A program made the position numbers and the translations under genes. Below are positions 38,993 to 49,002 of a stretch of 64,000 bases of DNA, piece by piece. Where the stretch lies: NCBI RefSeq assembly GCF_030682845.1, contig NZ_JAUXNK010000031.1, forward strand, positions 1 to 64,000. The letters run 5' to 3'. Each line of letters starts with the position of its first letter. The first letter of the stretch is position 1. The DNA is from Methanolobus sp. (GTDB taxonomy: Archaea > Halobacteriota > Methanosarcinia > Methanosarcinales > Methanosarcinaceae). The notes beneath the pieces are model-generated. The model had not been told where the DNA came from. It saw only the letters and a list, made by a program, of their open reading frames with translations, and made no database searches.

Positions 38993-39424
38993 ATGAAGAA
39001 AGCAATCATTGAAACCGAGAAAGGCAACATTGTACTGGAATTGTTCGAGAAGGATGCACCAAAGACCGTAGAGAACTTTGAGAAACTGATAAGCAAAGGA
39101 TTCTATGACGGGCTCAGTTTCCACAGGGTCTTGCCCAACTTCGTGATTCAGGGAGGATGCCCTAAGGGCAATGGGACAGGAGGACCGGGTTACAGCATCA
39201 AGTGCGAAACAAAAGGCAATCCACGCAAGCACGGCAAGGGTGCGCTCTCAATGGCACACGCCGGCAAGGACACCGGCGGCAGCCAGTTCTTCATCACTCA
39301 CTCCCCACAGCCACACCTTGACGGCATACACACCGTCTTTGGCCAGGTCATCGAAGGCATGGATGTCGTGAACAAGATTAAGCCAAAAGACGTGATGAAG
39401 AAAGTCACTGTAGTTGAAGAATAA
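38993..39424 (+). CDS. Peptidyl-prolyl cis-trans isomerase (cyclophilin)
   Basis: [45 protein letters not shown]; start chosen at ATG 38993 after SD. Confidence 0.95.
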   Translation: MKKAIIETEKGNIVLELFEKDAPKTVENFEKLISKGFYDGLSFHRVLPNFVIQGGCPKGNGTGGPGYSIKCETKGNPRKHGKGALSMAHAGKDTGGSQFFITHSPQPHLDGIHTVFGQVIEGMDVVNKIKPKDVMKKVTVVEE

Positions 39425-39605
39425 CTCTTTTTGAAGCAGCTGTGATGCTGCTACGTTCTTTTTCCAGTTATGGTTTAATTTTATCTTCTTTAATTATATT
39501 CTTATATTTGGCAAACTTTCTTTTTTTATATTAAGGCATACTCCTTAACTTAACAGAGGGAATCATGTGTTAGAAAAATATTTATAATAAAAAGCGGAAG
39601 TTATG

Positions 39606-39629
39606 CGTTATGTATAACAGAACATAACG
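39606..39629. promoter_or_regulatory. Palindrome CGTTATGT-ATAACAGA-ACATAACG (candidate ModE-like operator)
   Basis: Perfect 8-bp inverted repeat with 8-nt spacer, about 25 nt downstream of TATA-like AAATATTTATAA and upstream of the molybdate ABC operon. Confidence 0.65.
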
Positions 39630-39681
39630 GAGATAGACCGAATCCACCGTTGTTCTGGCCAATAAAAAGAAGGATATTAAC

Positions 39682-40482
39682 ATGGAATTAAACAAAAAAC
39701 ATATTATGGCAATAGCAGTCATATTGACGATCGTGCTTTTTGCAAGCGGATGCACGGGCAAGGATTCCGAACAGTCACAAGTTACAACTATAACAGTGTC
39801 TGCTTCCGCAGTACTTACAGAAGTTTTCACAGATATCGAGAACGAGTTTGAAACTGACAATCCTGAAATAGACGTCATAATGAACTTTGGTAACGTCGGT
39901 TCTCTGAGAATGCAGATAGAAGGAGGAGCACCTATTGATGTATACGCTCCAGCAGATTCGAATCACATGGACATTCTGGCCTCCAAAGGGTTAATTTACA
40001 ACGATTCACGGCAAGATTTTGCAGGAAACTCCCTGGTGCTAATAGTTCCAAAAGGCAACGTGCTCAACCTTACACGTATAGAGGACCTGACTAAGCCGGA
40101 AGTGAAGAGGATAGCACTCAGCGACACAGAAGCTTCAGCGGTGGGCAGGTATGCAAAACAAACACTGGTCGAAGAAGGGATTTGGAACGGAGTGCAAAAT
40201 AAATTGTTAACTGGTGACACGGTGAAGAATTCCCTCGTTTATGTGGAGCGTGGAGAAGCAGATGCGGGATTTGTGTTCATGACTGACGTATCCTCTGCAA
40301 AACCGGGATCAATTGAAGTGATAACTTCCGTTCCTGTGAGCACCCCCATCACCTACCCCATAGCTGTAATCTCATCCACCAGTCACCGTGAAGAATCCCA
40401 GCTCTTTGTTGATTTCGTCACAGGAGAAAGAGGTAAATCCATACTGGAACAATATGGTTTCAGTATTCCTAATAACGGATAA
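39682..40482 (+). CDS. modA: Molybdate/tungstate ABC transporter substrate-binding lipoprotein
   Basis: Lipobox FASGC; ITVSASAVLTEVFTDIENEFE..., ModA-like; followed by permease and ATPase. Confidence 0.9.
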   Translation: MELNKKHIMAIAVILTIVLFASGCTGKDSEQSQVTTITVSASAVLTEVFTDIENEFETDNPEIDVIMNFGNVGSLRMQIEGGAPIDVYAPADSNHMDILASKGLIYNDSRQDFAGNSLVLIVPKGNVLNLTRIEDLTKPEVKRIALSDTEASAVGRYAKQTLVEEGIWNGVQNKLLTGDTVKNSLVYVERGEADAGFVFMTDVSSAKPGSIEVITSVPVSTPITYPIAVISSTSHREESQLFVDFVTGERGKSILEQYGFSIPNNG

Positions 40483-40488
40483 ACTCGA

Positions 40489-41157
40489 ATGCTTGAACAG
40501 GTATGGTTCCCCCTTGTAATAACACTTAAGATAGCGGCGATATCCACTCTCATAGTGGCAATACTGGGCACCATCATATCTTACATCCTGGCCAGAAGGG
40601 AATTCATGGGCAAGTGGCTGGTCGATGTGCTGGTCACACTCCCTATGGTACTCCCCCCCACAGTGACCGGCTACCTTCTCATCGTGCTCCTGGGAAAGAA
40701 CGGGATCTTTGGGAAGGTCCTTTTCGACCTGACAGGTATTAGTTTACTGTTCACCTGGCAAGTGGCAGTCATAGCTGCATTTGTCGTATCCCTGCCCCTC
40801 ATGGTCAAGACCACCACAGCAGCCATCGAAGCCGTGGACAGGGATTTCGAATATGCCGCATTCACCTTGGGGAGAAAGGAACTTGAGACCGCACTTTTCA
40901 TAACGCTCCCTCTTGCTAAAAAGGGGATACTTGCAGGTATAGTCCTGAGCTTTGCAAGGGCAGTGGGAGAATTCGGTGCGACCCTGATGGTCGCAGGGAA
41001 CATTCCAGGAAGAACGAACACAATGGCCATCTCCATTTACAGCGCCTTCCAGGGGGGCAACAATGAGCTTGCCAACATGCTGGTGATCATACTTGTGACC
41101 GTATCCCTGCTCTCCATGGCTATAACTGCAAGACTTGTCAACCGCTGGAAGATATGA
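40489..41157 (+). CDS. modB: Molybdate ABC transporter permease
   Basis: LPMVLPPTVTGYLL, ARAVGEFGATLMVAGNIPGRTNTM. Confidence 0.95.
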   Translation: MLEQVWFPLVITLKIAAISTLIVAILGTIISYILARREFMGKWLVDVLVTLPMVLPPTVTGYLLIVLLGKNGIFGKVLFDLTGISLLFTWQVAVIAAFVVSLPLMVKTTTAAIEAVDRDFEYAAFTLGRKELETALFITLPLAKKGILAGIVLSFARAVGEFGATLMVAGNIPGRTNTMAISIYSAFQGGNNELANMLVIILVTVSLLSMAITARLVNRWKI

Positions 41158-41164
41158 GGTTAGA

Positions 41165-42286
41165 ATGGGCATCAAAGTGGATTTCAGAAAACGTCATTAC
41201 ATGAAAAAAAGTGATAAAAAGAAAGGTATAGACCCTGTTTTCATGCTTGATGCCAAATTCGAGGCAGGAAATGAGCTGGTGGTCCTTTTCGGACGATCAG
41301 GCTCCGGGAAGACCACGGCATTGCAGTGCATATCAGGACTGCTGGAACCCAATGGTGGCAAGATAATCGTTAACGACAAGGTATACTTTGACTGCCATAA
41401 AAGGATCGACCTGCCGGTGCAGCAGCGCAGCCTCGGATACGTGTTCCAGAACTATGCCCTTTTTCCGCACATGGATGTGAAAAAGAACATTGCCTACGGA
41501 CTAAAAGGATTCAGTGAAGAGGAAAAAGGGAGAAGGGTCGGAGAAATGCTACGGTTGCTCCATATCGAAGGCCTTGAGGATAATTATCCTTCCCAGCTCT
41601 CAGGGGGACAGAAACAGAGAGTGGCACTGGCCCGCGCACTTGCACCAAAGCCGGAAATACTGCTGCTTGATGAACCTTTTTCGGCGCTTGATGCTGTCGT
41701 GCGCATGAAATTGAGAGAGATGATAAGGAGAATACAGAAAGAACTTGGCATCCCAATACTGTTCATCACTCACAATCCGGTGGAAGCTTTCACCATGGCT
41801 GACAGGATGGTTATCTTCCATAACGGGCAGGTCCAGCAAACAGGTACTCCCGAGGAGGTGTTCTATCATCCTCAGAACACTCATGTGGCTGAACTGGTAG
41901 GCATGACCAACATATTTGAAGATGCTATTGTGGGAGACGAAGATACTGCTACAGGTACTGTCCTGCTCCGCAAGGATGAACTGCAGGTAAGCGCGATGCA
42001 GCAGAAGCTGAAGGCGGGCAGGAATGTCTCATGGGGTATCCGCCCTGAGAACATCCATATCCTATCAGAAGAAGACGAAAAAGATGTAGAGGAAGAGAAT
42101 GTATTCAGCGTATCGGTAAAGAGCATTGTTAATAAGGGCGCAAGCAAGCTTATTTACATTGATATCGGGCATCATCAAAACCTTCTCATAGCTGAAACAT
42201 CCAATCAGGCTTTTGAGAAATTGCATCTTGAAGCAGGAGATGCCTGCAAAGTGAAACTGGATAAACGGAAGATTGCGGTATTTTAG
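41165..42286 (+). CDS. modC: Molybdate ABC transporter ATP-binding protein
   Basis: GRSGSGKTT, LSGGQKQRVALARAL, LLLDEPFSALD; start taken at MGIKVDF. Confidence 0.93.
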   Translation: MGIKVDFRKRHYMKKSDKKKGIDPVFMLDAKFEAGNELVVLFGRSGSGKTTALQCISGLLEPNGGKIIVNDKVYFDCHKRIDLPVQQRSLGYVFQNYALFPHMDVKKNIAYGLKGFSEEEKGRRVGEMLRLLHIEGLEDNYPSQLSGGQKQRVALARALAPKPEILLLDEPFSALDAVVRMKLREMIRRIQKELGIPILFITHNPVEAFTMADRMVIFHNGQVQQTGTPEEVFYHPQNTHVAELVGMTNIFEDAIVGDEDTATGTVLLRKDELQVSAMQQKLKAGRNVSWGIRPENIHILSEEDEKDVEEENVFSVSVKSIVNKGASKLIYIDIGHHQNLLIAETSNQAFEKLHLEAGDACKVKLDKRKIAVF

Positions 42287-42382
42287 GGTATAAGAGCCTT
42301 CATCTTAAATGTGGTCCATGCATAGGGCTCAAAGGGCACCTTCCATCAGGCTTTTAAGATAGTATTTCATTTTTCACATATA

Positions 42383-43696
42383 ATGAAATTTCTGGAGAAT
42401 CTTTTCAGGAAAAAACCAAAAGGTGCCCCTCAGGACACTTTCAGGCTGGAATTTGAAAGACTACCGGAATTGGTCCGGACAGAATCAAAAAAAGAATTGG
42501 ACGATATCGGACCAGTTATCAGGGCGAAGTATACCGAGATAGAGACATCACTGGAAGAGCTCAGGGATATCAAAGAGAGCCTCCTTCGGGCAGAACCGAT
42601 AGAAAATGCAAACAAGAGAATGGAAAAACTTGGGGATTCTAATCGGGACAATGTAGCCCATAACCTTGACCTGATCATTGAAAAGATAGTTCCTCCCAAG
42701 AGCAATGACCCCAGGGATGCCATCGACCTTTACACGGATTCAAGGTCGGTCATGAAAACAGTCGTTGATAATACCCGCAGGAGCCAGATGTATATCAAAG
42801 CCCTTTATCCCCAGGAATTCGTGAGGATAAAACATGGCCTTACAGAACTTGAAAGCCGGTTTGGTGAGCTTCATACAATCTTAAAGGCTGAGAAGGAAAA
42901 AATGGATGCCTTAGAGAGGCTTCCCGGTGAGATAGATAACATTAGCCAGACAGAAAGGGATATGCTACAAACCCGGGAGAATATCCGCAGCCTTGAGTCA
43001 AAGCATGAAACTGCAAGTGAAAAGCTCTCTGCCTCTGTTGCGGCACTGGATGCACTTGAAAGAAGCAGTGAGTTTGAGAGGGCAAAAATACTCGAGGAAG
43101 AGATCCATGCTCTCAAAGTGAAGATATCAGCCATCGATTCAGATCTAGAACGGCTGTTCACTCCCCTGTCAAAAGCAATCTCCAGGATGGAGAAGCAGGA
43201 TAAGAACGAGATTCATGTCCTGTCAGCAGAGAACCGTACAGTCCTTGCAGCCATAAAGGATAAACCAGGTTCGCTCACAAAAAGTGAGCTTGACCCTTTC
43301 CTTGATGAACTGGCAGCACGGGTGAAGAACAAAGATCTGGGACTGAAAGAACAGATGTATGATAAGATACTCGGACAGGTCAGCAAGCTAAAAGACCCGG
43401 CAACGATATCATATCTTCGTGACATAAAAGAAGGATACTCTTCCAGAATGAAAGAACTGAGAGCTGAGCTGGGGCAAATACAGGTTTACCATGACAGGGA
43501 ACGTATGGAGAATGACAGGATAAGGTACATGAACATGATGAGTTCAATAGAAGAGGAGCTGGCTAAGGAGAAAATGCACCTGGAAAGCCTGGCAGAGCAG
43601 CAGGAGAGGTCAAAAGCGGAATTACGCCAAAGACTCATACATGTTTTTGGGGATAATATAGAGGTTATCTACCATGATCAACATACACATACGTAA
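42383..43696 (+). CDS. Coiled-coil protein of unknown function
   Basis: 437 aa, extended charged heptad-like sequence; no TM. Confidence 0.7.
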   Translation: MKFLENLFRKKPKGAPQDTFRLEFERLPELVRTESKKELDDIGPVIRAKYTEIETSLEELRDIKESLLRAEPIENANKRMEKLGDSNRDNVAHNLDLIIEKIVPPKSNDPRDAIDLYTDSRSVMKTVVDNTRRSQMYIKALYPQEFVRIKHGLTELESRFGELHTILKAEKEKMDALERLPGEIDNISQTERDMLQTRENIRSLESKHETASEKLSASVAALDALERSSEFERAKILEEEIHALKVKISAIDSDLERLFTPLSKAISRMEKQDKNEIHVLSAENRTVLAAIKDKPGSLTKSELDPFLDELAARVKNKDLGLKEQMYDKILGQVSKLKDPATISYLRDIKEGYSSRMKELRAELGQIQVYHDRERMENDRIRYMNMMSSIEEELAKEKMHLESLAEQQERSKAELRQRLIHVFGDNIEVIYHDQHTHT

Positions 43697-43709
43697 GAGG
43701 GGTTAGGCA

Positions 43710-46124
43710 ATGGAAAATAACAGATATATCCGATGGTTTGAAGAGGTAACTATAGAAGATGTTCCTTCAGTCGGAGGCAAGAATGCCTCTATAGGGGAAA
43801 TGTACAGGGAACTGACAGGTAAAGGCATTAAAGTACCTAACGGCTTTGCGATTACGGCGGACGCCTACTGGCATGTTCTCGAATCTGCGGACGCTCTTGA
43901 GGAGCTAAAGCAGACCCTTGAAGGGCTGGACACCGAAGATGTACGCGACCTTGCAATAAGAGGGAAAAAGGCAAGGAATATTATCCTCAATGCGGATATG
44001 CCTGATGATCTGTGGAGTGAGATAAAAGAGGCATATGATGAACTGAGTGAACAGTACGGTCCTGATGCCGATGTAGCAGTGCGTAGCTCGGCAACCGCGG
44101 AGGACCTTCCCAATGCTTCATTTGCGGGCCAGCAGGAAACATATCTGAACATACATGGGTACCATTCCCTGAAAGATGCATGTATCAGGTGTTTTGCCTC
44201 GCTTTTCACTGACAGGGCCATTTCCTATCGTGTCAATAATAATTTTGACCATTTCAAGGTTGGGCTGTCCATCGGAGTGATGAAGATGGTGCGCTCGGAC
44301 CTTGCCTCCAGCGGAGTTATGTTCACCATCGATACTGATAGCGGATTTGAGGAAGTCGTGTTCATAACTGCTGCCTATGGGCTTGGGGAGAATATTGTGC
44401 AGGGACTTGTCAACCCTGACGAGTTCTATGTGTTCAAGCCCACACTGAAAAAAGGCTATAAGTCAATTATCGACAAGAAACTGGGCGAAAAAGAGATCAA
44501 GATGATATACGGGCGTGGTGATTCCCGTATACTCACCCGCAATGTGGAAGTTCCGGAAGCGGACCGGAAAAGTTTCTGCATCAACGATGAGGAGATACTC
44601 CTTCTAGCTCAGTACGCAGTAACCATTGAGGATCATTATTCCAGGAAGAACGGGAAGAAGGTCCCGATGGACATTGAATGGGCGAAGGATGGCGAAACCG
44701 GAGAGCTGTTCATTGTACAGGCAAGGCCTGAGACCGTGCAGTCCCAGAAAAAGAAGGACATCCTTGAAACCTACTATCTTGATCAGAAGTCTTCAGTTAT
44801 TGTTACAGGCAGAAGCATCGGCCGCAAGATAGCAGCAGGCAGAGTGCATGTGATCCCTGATGTTTCAAGGCTCCCTTCATTTAAACCCGGAGAGGTGCTT
44901 GTGGCAGATACCACAACACCCGACTGGGAGCCGATAATGAAGAAAGCTGCCGCAATCATTACAAATAAGGGCGGAAGGACCTGCCATGCAGCTATTGTCA
45001 GCCGTGAACTGGGCATACCGGCTGTGGTGGGTGCCGCAGGTGCAACTGAAAAGTTAAAGACAGGCATGGAAGTCACTGCAAGTTGCGCTGAAGGTGATGT
45101 CGGGAGAGTCTATGAGGGCATGCTCGATTTCCATACTGAGAGCCTTGACCTGAAGGATCTGGAGAACACAAGGACAGAGGTAATGATGAACCTCGGAAAC
45201 CCTGAAGAAGCTTTTTCCCTGTCCATGATTCCCAATAGCGGTATTGGTCTTGCAAGGCTTGAGTTCATTATCTCAAGTTACATACAGGTGCACCCTATGG
45301 CGCTGGTGCATCCGGAAAGAGTTGCTGATGCAAACGATGCTGAGGAAATAGAGAGACTCACAAAAGGTTACAGCAGCAAAGAGGACTATTTTGTCGAAAA
45401 GCTCTCCTTTGGGGTCGGCACCATTGCAGCTGCATTCTATCCCAAGCCTGTGGTCGTGCGTATGAGCGATTTCAAATCAAACGAGTACGCGAGCCTGCTG
45501 GGAGGCAGGTACTTTGAGATAGAGGAAAGCAATCCAATGCTGGGATTCCGTGGTGCTTCACGCTATTACGATGAGCGCTACAGGGAAGGCTTCGCACTTG
45601 AGTGCAGGGCGATGAAAAGAGTTCGGGAAGAACTGGGGCTTACAAATCTGATCCTTATGATACCTTTCTGCAGACGTGTTGACGAGGCGGGGAAAGTGCT
45701 TGCAGAAATGAAAAAACACGGGCTTGAAAGAGGAAAGAATGGCCTGCAGGTGTACGTGATGTGCGAGATACCTAGCAACGTGCTCCTGATAGATGAGTTC
45801 AGCAAATACTTTGATGGTTTTTCGATAGGTTCCAATGACCTCACCCAGCTAACCCTTGGAGTGGACAGGGATTCAGAGATACTTGCAGAATCCTTTGATG
45901 AAAGGGATGAGGCGGTCAAGAGAATAGTGTCCATGGCCATACAGGGAGCAAAGCGCAACGGCAAGCATAGCGGGCTATGCGGGCAGGCACCCAGCGATTT
46001 CCCGGAATTTGCGGAATTCCTTGTAAGAGAGGGCATTGATTCGATTTCCCTTAATCCCGATTCCGTGATGCAGATAGTGCCCAGGATACTTCAGACAGAA
46101 AAAGATATGGAAAAGCAGGGATGA
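43710..46124 (+). CDS. ppsA: Phosphoenolpyruvate synthase
   Basis: VGGKNASIGEM, GGRTCHAAIVSRELGIPAVVG, GSNDLTQLTLGVDRD, SGLCGQAPSD. Confidence 0.97.
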   Translation: MENNRYIRWFEEVTIEDVPSVGGKNASIGEMYRELTGKGIKVPNGFAITADAYWHVLESADALEELKQTLEGLDTEDVRDLAIRGKKARNIILNADMPDDLWSEIKEAYDELSEQYGPDADVAVRSSATAEDLPNASFAGQQETYLNIHGYHSLKDACIRCFASLFTDRAISYRVNNNFDHFKVGLSIGVMKMVRSDLASSGVMFTIDTDSGFEEVVFITAAYGLGENIVQGLVNPDEFYVFKPTLKKGYKSIIDKKLGEKEIKMIYGRGDSRILTRNVEVPEADRKSFCINDEEILLLAQYAVTIEDHYSRKNGKKVPMDIEWAKDGETGELFIVQARPETVQSQKKKDILETYYLDQKSSVIVTGRSIGRKIAAGRVHVIPDVSRLPSFKPGEVLVADTTTPDWEPIMKKAAAIITNKGGRTCHAAIVSRELGIPAVVGAAGATEKLKTGMEVTASCAEGDVGRVYEGMLDFHTESLDLKDLENTRTEVMMNLGNPEEAFSLSMIPNSGIGLARLEFIISSYIQVHPMALVHPERVADANDAEEIERLTKGYSSKEDYFVEKLSFGVGTIAAAFYPKPVVVRMSDFKSNEYASLLGGRYFEIEESNPMLGFRGASRYYDERYREGFALECRAMKRVREELGLTNLILMIPFCRRVDEAGKVLAEMKKHGLERGKNGLQVYVMCEIPSNVLLIDEFSKYFDGFSIGSNDLTQLTLGVDRDSEILAESFDERDEAVKRIVSMAIQGAKRNGKHSGLCGQAPSDFPEFAEFLVREGIDSISLNPDSVMQIVPRILQTEKDMEKQG

Positions 46125-46383
46125 ACTAAGCTCTGCTCTTTGTATTGATAGATTCGCTACATATTGTTTATATGTCCCATGATTCAAAACACTTATATGC
46201 GCTCAAATAATAAGTGAATAATAGAATCGTCTCTGAATGTATACTGGCGATCAGCAGTGGGAGATAGACTGCGGGTGAATGGAGCTGAAGCTATATACAT
46301 GAGCAGGAAGTTCCTTGAAGAACGCAGTTCATTTTCCCGATTTATGGAAACATTGGAGCATTGAACATCAGAAGAGGGAGAAG

Positions 46384-46992
46384 ATGGGGAAGAAACAATA
46401 TACATTACCAGACCTGCCCTATGGTTACGCAGACCTGGAGCCATTCATGTCCGAAGAACAGCTAAGGACACATCACGATAAGCATCACAGCACTTATGTC
46501 AAAAATGCTAACTCGATCATTGAGAATGTGGAGAAAGCAATTAAAGATGGTACTGATTACAACGTCAAGACCACAGCGAAATCACTGGCCTTCAACCTTG
46601 GAGGACATGTCCTGCACAGCTATTTCTGGCCGAGCATGGGGCCCTCGGATAAAGTTAGCAAGGAGCCTGTGGGTGAGATTGCCGACCAGATAAAAAGTGA
46701 TTTTGGAAGTTATGACCGTTTCAAGAAGGACTTCACACAGGCAGCATCAACCGTGGAAGGTTCTGGCTGGGCAGTACTGACATACTGCAATGACATTGAA
46801 AAGCTTGCAATAATGCAGGTAGAGAAGCACAATGACGTTGTTTTTCCGGAGTATCCCATTCTTATGCCGCTGGATGCATGGGAGCATGCATTCTATATAG
46901 ACTACAGGAACGAGAAGGCGAAATTCTTCGATGCGTTCTGGAATATCGTAAACTGGGAAGAAATTGATAATAGATTCAAGGCATTAAAATAA
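46384..46992 (+). CDS. sod: Superoxide dismutase (Fe/Mn family)
   Basis: YTLPDLPYGYADLEPFMSEEQLRTHHDKHHSTYV, DAWEHAFYIDYRN; start set at ATG 46384. Confidence 0.95.
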   Translation: MGKKQYTLPDLPYGYADLEPFMSEEQLRTHHDKHHSTYVKNANSIIENVEKAIKDGTDYNVKTTAKSLAFNLGGHVLHSYFWPSMGPSDKVSKEPVGEIADQIKSDFGSYDRFKKDFTQAASTVEGSGWAVLTYCNDIEKLAIMQVEKHNDVVFPEYPILMPLDAWEHAFYIDYRNEKAKFFDAFWNIVNWEEIDNRFKALK

Positions 46993-47037
46993 TGCCTTCC
47001 TCTTTTTTAGATAGAAACTGGACTTGGATCACGTTTT

Positions 47038-47350
47038 TTATCTTTGCCTGGTGGGGATTGCAAAGGTGAAAGTGCTTCCTTTTCCTGGGACGCTTTTGAC
47101 ACATACCCTTCCATCATGTATTTCTACGAATTTCTTTACCAGTACCAGGCCAAGGCCGGTTCCCTCATATTCCCGGTTTGTATCAGGATCCAGTTGTTTA
47201 AACGGTTTGAATAGTTCCTTTTGCTGCAGGTCGGATATCCCGATACCATTATCCTTCACGCTGACAGATATCTCATTTGCATTGCAATTCAAGATTACTT
47301 CGACACTGCCGTATCCATCTTACCGGTTTCCTTGTATTGTATTAAAGGGA
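47038..47350 (-). pseudogene. Sensor histidine kinase C-terminal (HATPase_c) fragment
   Basis: ISVSVKDNGIGISDLQQKELFKPFKQLD...GTGLGLVLVKKFVEIHDG; N-box/HisKA part missing. Upstream translation IQYKETGK is in a different frame, implying a frameshift or decay. Confidence 0.75.
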
Positions 47351-47447
47351 TACTCATTGGACCTTGAAATAATATGTAAACAAAGAATGAGGCATTAGAA
47401 AGGATTTACAAATAAGAACGTGAAGATCACTGTTAAAAAATAGAAAG

Positions 47448-47522
47448 CGATCCCGAAGGGATTCGAACCCTCGACCCTCGGGTTAGAAGCCCGATGCTAT
47501 ATCCTGGCTAAGCCACGGGACC
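47448..47522 (-). tRNA. tRNA-Arg(TCT)
   Basis: Minus-strand GGTCCCG...CGGGATC acceptor, anticodon stem TCGGG-CTTCTAA-CCCGA, GAGGGTTCGAATCCCTT T-arm; 75 nt. Confidence 0.95.
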
Positions 47523-47681
47523 ACTTTAGATGCTCAGAGGTACGAAATAGGCGTTTATGCATAAAAGTCTTTTGTATAAAACAGGAAAGTGCATAAATAT
47601 CTGAACAGGTAATTCGATGCGCGAATAGAAATATATAATAGTTTAGCATCAAATCTACCATTAATTTAATGAGGCTTTATA

Positions 47682-48560
47682 ATGAGCGAACTACTGATCT
47701 ATTGTAATGGCGAGTATGTCCCAAAATCGAAGGCTACGACATCGGTTTATGACCATGGCTTCCTTTATGGGGACGGCGTCTTTGAAGGTATAAGAGCATA
47801 CAACGGACGTGTTTTTAAGTTACGCGAGCATGTCGACAGGCTCTATGACTCTGCAACGGCCATAGCCCTGAAGATCCCCATGACCAAGGAAGAAATGGAG
47901 GAAGCAATCCTTGAAACTCTCAGGAAGAACAATCTCAGGGATGCTTATATCAGACCTATCGTTTCAAGAGGTAACGGCGACCTTGGACTTGATCCCAGGA
48001 AATGTCCAAAGCCCAATGTATTCATCATCAGCCAGGAATGGGGTGCAATGTATGGTGATCTCTATGAGACCGGACTTACAGGAGTCACTGTCGCGGTCAG
48101 AAGGAACGCTGCAGATGCGCTTTCACCAAACATCAAATCACTCAACTACCTCAACAACATCCTTGCCAAGATAGAAGCCAACGAAAAAGGCGGCGATGAG
48201 GCGATCTTCTTTGACAGCAACGGCTATCTTTCAGAAGGTTCGGGTGACAATATATTCATCATAAAGAACGGAAAGGTCTATACCCCTCCGACAGTCAATA
48301 ACCTGAGAGGCATTACTAGAGCGACTGCCATCGAGCTGCTTGAAGAGATGGGCACTATGGTCCATGTTGAGAATCTGGGCATGTTCGACCTCTATACGGC
48401 TGATGAGATATTCGTCACCGGCACAGCTGCAGAAGCCGCTCCTCTTGTCAAGGTCGACGGGCGCGCGATAGGCGACGGAAAACCAGGACCCATCACAAAG
48501 AAAATGGTAGAGGCCTTCAAGCACATCACCCAGAATACAGGCACTCCAATATTCAAATGA
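47682..48560 (+). CDS. ilvE: Branched-chain amino acid aminotransferase
   Basis: [46 protein letters not shown]. Confidence 0.96.
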   Translation: MSELLIYCNGEYVPKSKATTSVYDHGFLYGDGVFEGIRAYNGRVFKLREHVDRLYDSATAIALKIPMTKEEMEEAILETLRKNNLRDAYIRPIVSRGNGDLGLDPRKCPKPNVFIISQEWGAMYGDLYETGLTGVTVAVRRNAADALSPNIKSLNYLNNILAKIEANEKGGDEAIFFDSNGYLSEGSGDNIFIIKNGKVYTPPTVNNLRGITRATAIELLEEMGTMVHVENLGMFDLYTADEIFVTGTAAEAAPLVKVDGRAIGDGKPGPITKKMVEAFKHITQNTGTPIFK

Positions 48561-48747
48561 GCCGCTCTGGAAGGATTATCCCTTCCATGTACTTTTTTAG
48601 AACTATGTCAGGCATCACCTGATTATATACTATAAGAATTATATACAAATACGAGAATAATATCCTGCTGATAACACACTGGTTTTGTCAGCAAGATAGC
48701 CCGTTAATGTGTATTATGTATTATAGAACCTGACAGAGGGATAACAA

Positions 48748-48996
48748 ATGGAAATAACAGGAGAGAAAGGCAAAGTAGTAATGGAGAACCTGAAATATCT
48801 GAACGATTCGGTAATGGCCATATTACTGCTTATGCCTGTGACCCTTTTGATAGTCTTTGAAGCTCTTGATGACAATCCTACCTTGAAACTGCTCTCCATT
48901 CCCACGTGGGCTGTGTACCTTTTGGGGCTCTGGTATGTTACTTCAAGGATATTCAGACTTAACAAAACGCTTATAGCATATCTTGAAGAAAAGTAA
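48748..48996 (+). CDS. Small two-TM membrane protein, unknown
   Basis: 82 aa, two hydrophobic segments, 6 nt upstream of moeA. Confidence 0.65.
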   Translation: MEITGEKGKVVMENLKYLNDSVMAILLLMPVTLLIVFEALDDNPTLKLLSIPTWAVYLLGLWYVTSRIFRLNKTLIAYLEEK

Positions 48997-49002
48997 GAGC
49001 AC

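Noticed and set aside
46193-46444. 83-aa minus-strand ORF upstream of sod
   Set aside because: Overlaps the sod start and leader; no recognisable features.
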